A stretch of 64,000 bases of DNA from positions 372,001 to 436,000 of the forward strand of contig JAIQDT010001729.1 of assembly GCA_021521415.1 (NCBI GenBank), in the 5' to 3' direction. A program made the translations under genes and the position numbers. This DNA is from Bidens hawaiensis (lineage: Eukaryota; Streptophyta; Magnoliopsida; Asterales; Asteraceae). This document shows positions 12,090 to 22,888 of this stretch, one piece after another. The notes under the pieces were generated by a model that was not told the origin of the DNA, ran no database searches, and saw only the letters and a program-made list of their open reading frames with translations. Position 1 is the first letter of the stretch. Every line of letters starts with the position of its first letter.

Positions 12090-12311
12090 CTCGCAGCGCG
12101 CTAAGAATTGTAGTTCTTCCCGCGACGCGCTAAGAATGGTAGTTCTTCCCGCGACGCGCTAAGAATGGAAGTTCTTCCCGCGACGCGCTAAGTAAAGAAG
12201 TTCTTCCCGCGACGCGCTAAGGATTGTAGTTCTTCCCGCGACGCGCTAAGGATTGTAGTTCTTCCCGCGGCGCGCTAAGGATTTGTAGTTCTTCCCGCGA
12301 CGCGCTAAGGT
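12090..12311 (+). repeat. 29-bp GC-rich tandem repeat in the 5' LTR
   Basis: The unit is TTCTTCCCGCGACGCGCTAA plus a variable nine-base tail such as GAATGGTAG. The 5' LTR carries one additional unit (tail gtaaagaag) relative to the 3' LTR at 19530-19712. The repeats lie 430-650 bp upstream of the TATA box, inside U3. Confidence 0.85.
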
Positions 12312-12744
12312 TTGTTCTGTCTGCCTTCGCCCTCGCGCGTGCGCTCGAGTCTTCTCGCGCTAGACCTTAAGTCTTTTCTTCAGTTTAGGTCAGCCTGTAT
12401 TCTTTTGAGATATCTTATCTTTTGTTTGAGCTCTTTAGGTCAGTTCCGACATCTGTCCGAAAAGCCACTTTCGGCGCAGCATGCGCACCAATCCTATTGG
12501 TTGACAGAAAAAGTGACTGACATAATCTTTTGAAATCTTCTTTTGCATGTCTTGAACAGTGTTTTCCCTGTCACCTCCCATGCTTTGACCTGTAATCTGC
12601 CAGCTTTTCCCCCATCCCCTGCAGCTGCCGGCATATCTTTTAATATCTTTTGCTTTTGTTTTCTTGTACTTTTTAATATCTTTTTGCTTGATTTGAGAAG
12701 ATCTTTTCCCTCTTTTCAAGGGATTGTGTTCCCTAGGGTTTTCC

Positions 12745-12752
12745 TATAAATA
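12745..12752 (+). promoter_or_regulatory. LTR TATA box (U3/R boundary)
   Basis: TATAAATA follows CCTAGGGTTTTCC and is followed by a pyrimidine-rich, CAC-rich leader, as in plant promoters. The same site recurs in the 3' LTR near 20146. Transcription should start about 25-35 bp downstream. Confidence 0.65.
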
Positions 12753-13785
12753 AAGCTATTTTCTTGTTAACACTGCACACACTACACTTAAACACTCCCC
12801 AAATCTCTCCCTTGCCCTCTGCCCTAATTCCTCAGCCGCCACCACTCTCTTTGCCTCCGTCTTCTCTTCTGTTCTGCCCAGAATCTCGGTAAATTATGAA
12901 TATATATATATATTTTGTTTTAATTTGTTTAACTAACAGAAATCGATACTTAAGACATAAAAACCAATCGATTAAACCAATAACCTCTTATTTATAGGTT
13001 AACTTGTGCTTGTTTAAAAGTTGGTTCTTGCATTATCTTTCTTCGCGCCGTTTACAAGTGAGTAATCTCGTACTTAATCCCCTTTTATTTTTAACGTTTT
13101 GGGATGTTCATGTGTTCGTACAACTTGAGTCTTAAACTTGTTTATGAACTTTATGTGCGCAAAACCCCATGTGTTATGGACGTTTACTTGGCTGTTTATT
13201 TGTATGTGTGACTCATTAACCGCTTTGACGGCCTATTCCGAAGTTTTCATGGATCCATTAGATGAACACGGGAGACCTATCGTTTACGGTTTTTCTTGTT
13301 TTCTTACACATGCACGTATGTTTTCTTGTTTTTGTGCTCACTTGGGAGCACGGATTGAACTATGAGCTATGATCTAAGGCTTGATCACAATCTGATTACA
13401 CCCTATGTTAAACCCCAGTTAAGCACATGTTGCGCGCAGTGTTTGTATTATCTATTTATATCTATTAAACTTGATTCCTCACCGACACGCAAGTGTTGAC
13501 GTTTTATTTTAACACATGTTCAGGTTTGCTGTAGCTGCTTTTGGAAATCTCTTGGACGCATAGGATGTTTTCTTTTTCTTTGGACCTAGATTAAAATGTA
13601 ACAAGACAAGTTTTGTTATTTGAATATTTTAAGTTATGATATGATTTATGTTACTTTATGTCGTGTTCTGCGCGTGCGCAATGAAATGTATTTATTAAAT
13701 ATTGACACCCAAATAGTGTCACGAGTAATGAAACAATACGTGGCGCCCCGATGTATAATCCGCCATCGGTCGGGGTGTTACAGAT

Positions 13786-13798
13786 TGGTATCAGAGCT
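13786..13798 (+). promoter_or_regulatory. Primer-binding site, initiator tRNA-Met
   Basis: TGGTATCAGAGCT lies three bases after the LTR end. It matches the 3' end complement of plant initiator tRNA-Met, the usual primer for chromoviruses. Confidence 0.9.
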
Positions 13799-14025
13799 CC
13801 GTGACTTTAGGATAGGTGGTTAGACGTAACGACCTAGAATACCTAAGAGTCCCTTCTCGCGCATGAGAAATATCTCATGTTTGCGCGCTAATTGTTAGTT
13901 ACTCGATATTTATAAAATATGCTCGCGCATATGCAGCGCATGATTTCATGTTTTATTCGCGATCTTTCGATTTTATTGTTAAATTTCAATCTATTTCTTT
14001 ACTTACATATTCGTTTGTTGTGGGG

Positions 14026-14309
14026 ATTGAAAATCCGAGAAGTCATGGTGGTACATGAATAGTTGATTTTCAATTACCATTAACTTTATGTTTTAAATTG
14101 AAGATTTGAAAAGTCATGGTGATACATGAATTGTCAATCTCCAATATTCATTTGCTCGATATTTTAAATTGAAGATTTGAAAAGTCATGGTGATACATGA
14201 ATTGTCAACCTTCAATGCTCGTTTACTCGATATTTTAAATTGAGAATTCGGAAAGTCATGGTGATGCATGAATTGTCGATTTTTAATTCGAATTTATTAC
14301 CTGTATTAA
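14026..14309 (+). repeat. Four 71-bp leader repeats with a conserved hairpin
   Basis: Units start at 14026, 14097, 14168 and 14239, exactly 71 bp apart. Each contains a 49-bp core: a 10-bp left arm, a conserved middle with AAGTCATGGTGATACATGAA, and a 10-bp right arm. Unit 1 arms pair perfectly (ATTGAAAATC with GATTTTCAAT). Units 2 and 3 have one A-C mismatch each. Unit 4 pairs using three G-U or U-G wobbles. Between units 1 and 2, arm position 7 changes A-U to G-C and position 10 changes C-G to U-A. The repeats lie between primer site and gag, where packaging or translation signals sit in retroelements. Confidence 0.8.
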
Positions 14310-14444
14310 GTTTGCATCTAAATTCATATTTTACTTTAAAATTTGATAGCACTTGACTCCGCGAAACAAGCTTTACGACGATATACTTTGCGCTAAAACG
14401 ATTCCCCATATCAAGATATTAACAAAAATTAAAACTTTTATAGA

Positions 14445-17400
14445 ATGCCTCCGCTATCTCGCCGTCATCAGAGGAGAGAAGCCTCGCGCAGACGTAGGCA
14501 GCAACGTTCCCAGGAAATGGCCGCCGCGATAGCCCAAGCCTTAAACCAAAATAATCCCAACCCCTCCGGATACAATATTAAATCTTTTAATGCGGGTAAC
14601 CCTCCGAAATTCACAGGGCTTGAAGGAGCCACCGTGATGCTCCAATGGCTCGAGAAAATTGAGAACACCTTCCTCCATACCCAATGCCCTCCAGACCGAC
14701 GAACCTTATACGCCTCAAGTGTCCTAGAATCAAGAGCGCTTACTTGGTGGAACGGAGTAGCTCATGCGCGTGGCGCAGAGGCTGCTTCTAGCATGCTCTG
14801 GGAGGAATTCAAGGAACTCTTGACTAGAGAATTCTGCCCTCCCAACGAAATAAAGCGCCTTGAGGAGGAATTTTGGAACTTGAAGCAGTACAGTGGCGAA
14901 GCGCGCGAGTACGCCATGCGCTTCCACGAACTTAGTTTGCTTGTCCCGCACCTAGTTACCCCTTCCCGCCGAGCCATCGAGAAGTTTCTTGGGGGTCTTC
15001 CCATGGAAATTCAAGATTCTGTATGGGCCAGGAACCCAGCAACCCTCTCTGACGCCATCGAGTTGGCCGCTGTGCTCAGCGACAACCATGTCAGGGCAGG
15101 AACCCTGTTCCTGCGGGGAGCCGAAAAGACCAAACTCACCAAGACTGTCCCAGAACCAACAGAAACCAAGCCAGAACCCTCAAACCGTAACAACCTCAAG
15201 CGCAGGCGCAAAGCCTACGCGCTTACCAACCCGCTCATTGTCCAGCAACCCGCCTACCAACCTCCAGTACACGCTCCTAACCCACTGTCAACTTACCCAA
15301 CACCCCCTGTAGTCCATAACTATGCCTTAACCAATCCCGCACTCCCTACCCTGCCAACTAAGAAACCTTACACAGGAAACCAACCCTTTTGCCCAACCTG
15401 TAGACTTCACCATCCAACCCAAGTCCCGTGTCGACAATGTAACCGATGTGGCCGTACTGGTCACACTGCTGAGAACTGTAGAGTCCTTCCCGCCAACCCA
15501 ATCGCGCAAACACCACCAACTTACCCGCTAAACCCACAACCAACATACCCTAACCCTCGACCCAGGTCGTGCTATAACTGCGGTGACCCCAGTCATTTCC
15601 GGAACGCGTGCCCGAGACTGCAAGTACAAATTACGCAAGCTAATCCGGTTAACCAAATTTCAAACCAAGTGTCGCGTGGCCGAGCTTTTAATATAACCGC
15701 GCACCAAGCGCAAGCGAATAATGACGTGGTTAATGGTACATTTTTACTTAACGGACAATATGCATCTATACTTTTTGATACTGGCGCCGATAGAAGTTTT
15801 ATTTCTCGCGCCTTTGAACAAAAACTCGCGCGACCGCGAGTAAACTTAAACGAAAACTTTTCAGTTGAATTGGCTAATGGTGAAACTATTTTAATAAACT
15901 CCGTGATCAAAGATTGCACGCTTAACCTTAATGAACATGATTTTCTAATCGACCTCATTCCCATGCCTCTTGGAAGTTTTGATGTGATTATTGGAATGGA
16001 CTGGCTCTCGCAAAATCGCGCCGAAGTAATCTGCGCCAAGAAGTTGATTCGCATTCCTCGGGAAAATGGTGAAAATCTTCATATCTATGGCGAGAAACCA
16101 TCTAACGGTCTTAAACTTATGTCATGCTCCGAAGACCGAAGACTCTTGCGGAAGAATTGTGTAGCGTTCTTAGCCCATGTGGTCAAACCCGATGAAGGAA
16201 AGAAGAAACTTTCTGAAATCCCCATCGTGCGTGACTTTCCTGAAGTCTTTCCCGATGATCTTTCTGGTTTACCTCCCGCTCGGGAAGTCGAGTTTCGTGT
16301 TGATCTTGTCCCTGGTGCTTCCCCCGTATCCAAATCTCCTTATCGACTTGCACCCGCTGAAATGCAAGAATTAGCAAGTCAACTTCAAGAGTTGACCGAT
16401 AAAGGATTCATTCGCCCTAGCTCTTCGCCATGGGGTGCTCCGGTGTTGTTCGTTAAAAAGAAAGACGGTTCGTTTCGCATGTGTATCGATTACCGCGAGC
16501 TGAACAAGCTCACCATTAAGAACCGGTATCCCTTACCGCGTATTGACGACCTCTTTGACCAACTCCAAGGTGCCTCTTGTTTTTCCAAAATCGATCTCCG
16601 TTCTGGCTATCACCAGTAGCGTATCCGCGAAGAGGATATTCCCAAGACTGTTTTTCGAACCCGCTATGGTCATTTTGAATTCTTGGTCATGCCCTTCGGT
16701 TTAACCAACGCACCCGCTGTCTTCATGGATTTAATGAACCGGGTGTGTAGGCCTTTCTTGGACCAATTCGTGATCGTGTTTATCGATGACGTTCTAGTAT
16801 ATTCCAAAACCAAGGCCGAGCATGAACAACATCTTCAGTTGGTGTTGCAAAAGCTTCGAACCGAACAACTCTATGCCAAACTCTCCAAGTGTGAATTCTG
16901 GTCGGATGAAGTACAGTTTCTTGGTCATGTTGTAAACAAGATGGGTATTCATGTCGACCCATCCAAAATTGAAGCAATCAAGAACTGGATTACACCGTCC
17001 ACTCCTACCGAAATCCGTTCCTTTTTGGGCTTAGCTGGTTATTACCGGCGATTCATTGCGAACTTCTCAAAAATCGCCTTGCCTTTAACAGCTTTAAAGC
17101 ACAAAGGCAAACTGTATATTTGGGGCTCTAAGCAAGAAGAAGCTTTTCAAACGCTCAAGCAATTGTTGTGCGAAGCTCCTGTTCTAGCGTTACCTGAAGG
17201 TACTGACGACTTTGTCGTTTATTGTGATGCCTCCAACCAAGGTCTCGGTTGTGTACTTATGCAACGAGGCAAGGTTATCGCTTACGCGTCAAGGCAACTT
17301 AAAATTCATGAAAAGAATTATACGACTCACGACCTCGAACTTGGTGCAGTTGTATTTGCCTTAAAAATCTGGAGACACTACCTCTATGGGACTAAGTGCA

Positions 17401-19067
17401 TCATCTACACCGACCATAAAAGCCTCCAGCACATTTTTGATCAAAAGGAACTTAACATGAGACAACGCCGATGGAACGAACTCATCAGCGATTACGATTG
17501 TGAGATCCGATATCACCCTGGAAAGGCTAATGTGGTAGCCGATGCGCTCAGCCGAAAACCCAGCCAACTTAACTGTATCTTGCCGCGCCTGCAGCTTCGC
17601 TTCGCGCCGATCCAAAGCAATCTTGAATCGCGCATTCGCGACGCGCAACGCGCATCGATCAGCGAAGGAAACCTACGCGCCGAGTTAGCGTGTGGTGCAG
17701 AAGTACATCTAGTCCCTAACCTGAATGGAATCCTCTGTTATCTCAATCGCATCTGGATCCCCAATGATGAGAATCTTCGCTCTGTCATACTGAGTGAAGC
17801 GCACAAAACCCGGTATTCCGTTCATCCTGGTGCTGACAAAATGTACAAAGATTTGCGCCTTTCTTATTGGTGGCCTGGTATGAAAAAGGATATTGCTGTG
17901 TTCGTAGCTAAATGCCTAACTTGTTCTAAGGTAAAAGCTGAACATCAACGCCCATCTGGTTTGCTCGAACAACCTGAAATTCCTACGTGGAAATGGGAAA
18001 GTATAGCAATGGACTTTATCACCAAGTTACCCTTGACCGCAAGCAAACATGATAGCATTTGGGTAATAGTGGATCGATTGACCAAGTCTGCCCACTTTCT
18101 GCCCATTCGTGAAACCTACCGTGTTGAACAACTTGCGCATCTTTATGTCAAGGAAATTGTCTGCCGTCATGGTACTCCTTTGAGCATCATATCCGATCGC
18201 GATGGCCGTTTTATATCTCGCTTTTGGAAATCTCTCCAATCTGCGTTAGGAACTCGTTTGGACATGAGTACTGCATATCATCCTCAGACTGACGGACAGT
18301 CTGAGCGAACCATTCAAACCCTTGAGGATATGCTTCGATCTTGTGTTCTTGATTTTGGAGGTAATTGGGATTCACACCTACCTCTGATCGAGTTCTCTTA
18401 TAATAACAGCTATCATTCCAGCATCGATATGGCCCCATTTGAAGCACTTTACGGTCGAAAGTGCCGTTCACCGATTTGTTGGAACGAAGTGGGTGAAGTT
18501 CAAATCACAGGACCCGAACTAGTTCAAGAGACAACCGATAAAATCGCCAAGATCCGTGATCATCTGCTGACTGCCAGAAGCCGACAGAAGAGTTACGCAG
18601 ATCGCAGGCGGAAGCCTCTCGAATTTCTAGTTGGGGATCTTGTTCTCCTCAAAGTGTCGCCCTGGAAGGGTGTTGTCCGCTTTGGGAAGAAAGGTAAGCT
18701 TGCACCTCGTTATGTTGGTCCATTCAAGATTCTCGCGAGGGTGGGAAAAGTTGCCTACAAGCATGACCTACCGCCCGCGCTCAGCAATGTGCATCCAACT
18801 TTCCATGTAACCAATCTCAAGAAATGTTTAGCTGACGAGAACCTCCACATACCACTTGATGAAGTTCAAGTTGATGAGTCTATGCATTTCGTTGAGAAGC
18901 CTGTTGAGATTATGGATCGCGAGGTAAAGCAAACCAAGCGCAGTCGCATCCCTATTGTCAAAGTTCGTTGGCAGTCCAAGCGCGGAGCCGAGTTCACTTG
19001 GGAAAGGGAAGATCAGATGAAGATCAAGTACCCGCACCTTTTCTCTGCGCAACCTACTTCGAGATAA
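14445..19067 (+). pseudogene. gag-pol: gag-pol polyprotein with one in-frame stop in RT
   Basis: One frame of 1541 codons encodes the capsid and replication enzymes of the element. In order: retrotransposon gag (near residues 95-230, with [18 protein letters not shown]), two CCHC knuckles ([14 protein letters not shown] and [14 protein letters not shown], about residues 328-390), aspartic protease with [11 protein letters not shown] (about 444), and reverse transcriptase with the FIDDVLVYS active site (about 778-786). RNase H follows with [10 protein letters not shown] and [10 protein letters not shown], then integrase with an HHCC zinc site ending CLTCSK and the core D-D-E residues around [15 protein letters not shown] and [10 protein letters not shown]. 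The C-terminal tail is chromodomain-like. A TAG at 16617-16619 interrupts RT at codon 725; the frame and similarity run on directly after it with no other lesion found. The ATG at 14445 is the first in frame after the leader. Confidence 0.93.
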
Positions 19068-19087
19068 ATTTCGGGACGAAATTTCTT

Positions 19088-19101
19088 AAAGTAGGGGAGA
19101 C
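19088..19101 (+). promoter_or_regulatory. Polypurine tract
   Basis: AAAGTAGGGGAGAC abuts the 3' LTR at 19102. The same type of tract occurs on the minus strand beside the LTR fragments at 34437 and 37424, which ties those fragments to the same superfamily. Confidence 0.85.
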
Positions 19102-21183
19102 TGTGACAACTGCCCAATCCGACCCGACCCAGGTACCCGTTTTCGAATCCGATTCTTTTTATGATTTAAAATTTGATTATTAATCTTTGTAAATTTAACA
19201 TTAAATAAATTACATATACTTATATTTTTATATTACTTACTAATAATAATAATTTCTTTCCGCCGTCCCGCCTCTTTCTCTCTTTCGTCGCCGTCCCGCC
19301 TCTTTCTCTCTTTCGTCGCCGTCCCGCCTCCTTCTCTTTCTTGTTGCCGTCCCGCCCCTCTGCTTAACCCTTTAGCCTGAACTCCCTTTTCTCTTGACTC
19401 TTTGCTTGTCCTTTGGTTCTTCCCGCCTAAGGATGTCTGCGCAGCTCCACGCACCAGACTCTTTTCAAGGAAGCCTGCGCGAAGACCAGCTGTTCCTGCG
19501 ATACGTGAGACGAACTCTTCTCGCAGCGCGCTAAGAATTGTAGTTCTTCCCGCGACGCGCTAAGAATGGTAGTTCTTCCCGCGACGCGCTAAGAATGGAA
19601 GTTCTTCCCGCGACGCGCTAAGGATTGTAGTTCTTCCCGCGACGCGCTAAGGATTGTAGTTCTTCCCGCGACGCGCTAAGGATTTGTAGTTCTTCCCGCG
19701 ACGCGCTAAGGTTTGTTCTGTCTGCCTTCGCCCTCGCGCGTGCGCTCGAGTCTTCTCGCGCTAGACCTTAAGTCTTTTCTTCAGTTTAGGTCAGCCTGTA
19801 TTCTTTTGAGATATCTTATCTTTTGTTTGAGCTCTTTAGGTCAGTTCCGACATCTGTCCGAAAAGCCACTTTCGGCGCAGCATGCGCACCAATCCTATTG
19901 GTTGACAGAAAAAGTGACTGACATAATCTTTTGAAATCTTCTTTTGCATGTCTTGAACAGTGTTTTCCCTGTCACCTCCCATGCTTTGACCTGTAATCTG
20001 CCAGCTTTTCCCCCATCCCCTGCAGCTGCCGGCATATCTTTTAATATCTTTTGCTTTTGTTTTCTTGTACTTTTTAATATCTTTTTGCTTGATTTGAGAA
20101 GATCTTTTCCCTCTTTTCAAGGGATTGTGTTCCCTAGGGTTTTCCTATAAATAAAGCTATTTTCTTGTTAACACTGCACACACTACACTTAAACACTCCC
20201 CAAATCTCTCCCTTGCCCTCTGCCCTAATTCCTCAGCCGCCACCACTCTCTTTGCCTCCGTCTTCTCTTCTGTTCTGCCCAGAATCTCGGTAAATTATGA
20301 ATATATATATATATATTGTTTTAATTTGTTTAACTAACAGAAATCGATACTTAAGACATAAAAACCAATCGATTAAACCAATAACCTCTTATTTATAGGT
20401 TAACTTGTGCTTGTTTAAAAGTTGGTTCTTGCATTATCTTTCTTCGCGCCGTTTACAAGTGAGTAATCTCGTACTTAATCCCCTTTTATTTTTAACGTTT
20501 TGGGATGTTCATGTGTTCGTACAACTTGAGTCTTAAACTTGTTTATGAACTTTATGTGCGCAAAACCCCATGTGTTATGGACGTTTACTTGGCTGTTTAT
20601 TTGTATGTGTGACTCATTAACCGCTTTGACGGCCTATTCCGAAGTTTTCATGGATCCATTAGATGAACACGGGAGACCTATCGTTTACGGTTTTTCTTGT
20701 TTTCTTACACATGCACGTATGTTTTCTTGTTTTTGTGCTCACTTGGGAGCACGGATTGAACTATGAGCTATGATCTAAGGCTTGATCACAATCTGATTAC
20801 ACCCTATGTTAAACCCCAGTTAAGCACATGTTGCGCGCAGTGTTTGTATTATCTATTTATATCTATTAAACTTGATTCCTCACCGACACGCAAGTGTTGA
20901 CGTTTTATTTTAACACATGTTCAGGTTTGCTGTAGCTGCTTTTGGAAATCTCTTGGACGCATAGGATGTTTTCTTTTTCTTTGGACCTAGATTAAAATGT
21001 AACAAGACAAGTTTTGTTATTTGAATATTTTAAGTTATGATATGATTTATGTTACTTTATGTCGTGTTCTGCGCGTGCGCAATGAAATGTATTTATTAAA
21101 TATTGACACCCAAATAGTGTCACGAGTAATGAAACAATACGTGGCGCCCCGATGTATAATCCGCCATCGGTCGGGGTGTTACA
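19102..21183 (+). repeat. 3' LTR of the gypsy element (2082 bp)
   Basis: It has the same ends and internal features as the 5' LTR. It is 57 bp shorter: one 28-bp unit and one 29-bp unit fewer. Only scattered substitutions are visible (for example CACCGGACTC at 12020 versus CACCAGACTC at 19451). Confidence 0.95.
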
Positions 21184-21188
21184 ATCAA

Positions 21189-21570
21189 AGTGGTTAAACG
21201 GCAAACCTCGTTGAATAACGAACTTTGCCATTCTATCTTGAACTTGAGTCGTGTTGTAACGAAATAGTGTACCATCTTTACCCAAGTCAATTTGATCGGT
21301 CGCGCCAATCCCTTTCAACGCCTTGCAATATGGCTTCTCGATGTGCTTTCTCAAAGTAGAGTTGGAATCGTGCTTTAATATTGAACCACATAGTTTGCAA
21401 CGAGCCTTTTGATAACCTTCGTCATCCACAATCAAATCCCAATTCTTCCATATGTCTTGGTTGCGGTTATGGTTGACTATCGTAACAACCCCTGGGTCCT
21501 CCGTAACAGGAACGGGGGCAACAAAAACACTCTTCTTAGCCTTCTTGTTAGTTTTTTTGATGGGTGCCAT
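21189..21570 (-). pseudogene. hAT transposase, N-terminal BED-finger part
   Basis: The start codon at 21570 (MAPIKKTNKK) is followed by a basic region and a BED finger near residues 36-85: WKNWDLIVDD, CKLC, SNSTLRKH and a closing Cys with spacing H-x5-C. The frame runs RGLPFNHFD into the retrotransposon insertion and continues with DPELTSLIRETL at 11638 on the other side. BED fingers bind the subterminal repeats of their own element. A TATATATA about 105 bp upstream (near 21675) is a plausible promoter. Confidence 0.9.
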
Positions 21571-21689
21571 AATAATATTTAGTTGGATGGTCGGGTAACG
21601 GAACGGGTTTGCTAAAGGAGTAGTATTTTAGTTTGTTTTTGAGTTTGGTGGTGAAATTAGTGGTGGAAAACAAGTTATATATAGGTTTG

Positions 21690-21868
21690 GGCATCAAAAA
21701 CCGGTTCCAACGGCTATATTACCGTTGGAACCGGTTCCAACGGATCTATTGTCTCTCAAAAACCGGTCCCAACGGCTATATTACCGTTGGAACCGGTTCC
21801 AACGGCTAATTGGTGTCTAAAAAACCGGTTCCAACGGCTATATTACCGTTGGAACCGGTTCCAACGGC
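21690..21868. repeat. hAT right subterminal repeats
   Basis: Three copies of a roughly 60-bp unit contain AACCGGTTCCAACGGCTATA and its inverse TTACCGTTGGAACCGG. Related but fewer copies lie in the left subterminal region (9225-9325). Clustered short repeats near hAT ends are usually transposase-binding sites. Confidence 0.75.
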
Positions 21869-22127
21869 TACTTTGACTTTTGTTTGACTCTTCAAAAAAA
21901 ACCCGCCGGAACCGGTTTTTCCGGGTACGAACCGAACCGGTTACAATTAAGAACCGGGTAGGAACCGGGTTGGAACTGATACTAACATACAAATATGAGA
22001 ACCGGATACGATTTTTGGGTACAAAAATACCCAAACCGGGTATTGTACCAACCGGGTTGAAACTGAAACCGGTTCCGGTTCGGTTCCACCAGTTAGGTTC
22101 CGGAACCGGTTTTTTTGTGCACGTCTA

Positions 22128-22888
22128 CTTACAAGTTCCCGTTACATTAAGATATGAGTTATCATACTGTAATCTAACTTATGCACAAAAAGATAAAAGA
22201 AACGCCTCGATAGAAGTTCTTTCCTTAAACAATAAAAACAAGAGGACTACCACCAAACTAAAAGGGCGATGCTAAAAAGACACCGCCTCAAATACATATG
22301 CCAGTCAGCCAGTGTGTCTATCACGTCATACATGTCTTATGATTATCGCATCATGCATGTCTTATGATAATATATGAAAGGCATCATGTCAACTCAAGAC
22401 GCACATCATACAGGTTGTTTCATAAGACACAAAATAGTGATAAAACTTGACTTTTTAAGTCACAAATAATTTCTATGGTAGTCGGTAGCCACACATCATG
22501 TGATTGACCAACACTATCTCATGCTGCCATGTTTGCATGTCATACGAGTCGTATGACTGCAAAAAAAACATCAGTAAAGTGAAGTGTGAATAGTTTTAAA
22601 TGTCAATTATATAAATGACATTAGCCGGAATAAAAATGCGTTATATGTCATGTATATTGGGTTAAAAACTGAATTTCACTAAACATTGCTACCAATGTTC
22701 TTATTATAGAAATAAAACATTTTAACGCATTTTTATGTTTGTTAATACAAACCAAGTAAAGCTAAAACATGGGTTCAGAAAAGTCTCCAAAATCACTTGT
22801 TTCCTCTAATAAGATGATGCATCTATCTTCTATAACAAAATCACAAATCCATAAAAAGCAATTAATTTACAAACACAGAGTCGAGCAC
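22128..22888. other. Intergenic stretch between hAT element and SPT5
   Basis: No coding frame is recognised. It should include the SPT5 3' untranslated region and polyadenylation signal (AATAAAAC-like motifs occur on the minus strand near 22710-22800), but no single site stands out. Confidence 0.5.

Larger units (their letters stand above)
11644..13782 (+). repeat. 5' LTR of the gypsy element (2139 bp)
   Basis: It starts TGTGACAACTGCCC and ends CGGGGTGTTACA. It contains a 28-bp pyrimidine-rich tandem repeat (11802-11915), a 29-bp GC-rich tandem repeat (about 12090-12311) and a TATA box at 12745. Reading frames inside it (for example 12312-12533, repeated exactly in the 3' LTR) are not recognisable proteins. 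Confidence 0.95.
11644..21183 (+). mobile_element. Full-length Ty3/gypsy chromovirus-type LTR retrotransposon (9540 bp)
   Basis: The LTRs run TGTGACAACTG...GGTGTTACA, with a tRNA-iMet primer site, a 662-bp leader, one gag-pol frame, a polypurine tract and a perfect ATCAA target duplication. Domain order gag, protease, RT, RNase H, integrase, chromodomain-like tail places it among plant chromoviruses, probably the Tekay/Del branch given the long LTRs and the C-terminal [17 protein letters not shown] block. The two LTRs differ in length by 57 bp, accounted for by one unit of each internal minisatellite. They otherwise look almost identical by eye, so the insertion is young. Confidence 0.96.
9040..22127 (-). 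mobile_element. hAT-superfamily DNA transposon with nested gypsy element
   Basis: The terminal inverted repeats are TAGAGGTGCACAAA at 9040 and TTTGTGCACGTCTA ending at 22127, with a perfect 8-bp duplication CTTACAAG outside, which is diagnostic of hAT. Both subterminal regions are packed with ccggttccaacgg motifs. A transposase gene reads right to left from 21570 to 9930 and encodes a BED finger, a catalytic core and a hAT dimerisation domain. A separate BED-finger frame reads inward from the left end. Without the 9.5 kb retrotransposon at 11644-21183 and its duplicated 5 bp, the element would be about 3.5 kb, normal for an autonomous hAT. Confidence 0.93.

Noticed and set aside
12090..12311. 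CRISPR-like regular repeats
   Set aside because: It is a head-to-tail minisatellite with no spacers, inside a plant LTR.
12312..12749. Frames repeated identically at 19713-20150
   Set aside because: Identical because both lie in the LTRs of one element. No family resemblance; they span the U3 and TATA region.
16612..16625. Programmed readthrough at the TAG in RT
   Set aside because: The base context after TAG (CGT) does not fit the well-known plant readthrough context, and the stop is inside an enzyme domain rather than at the gag-pol border.
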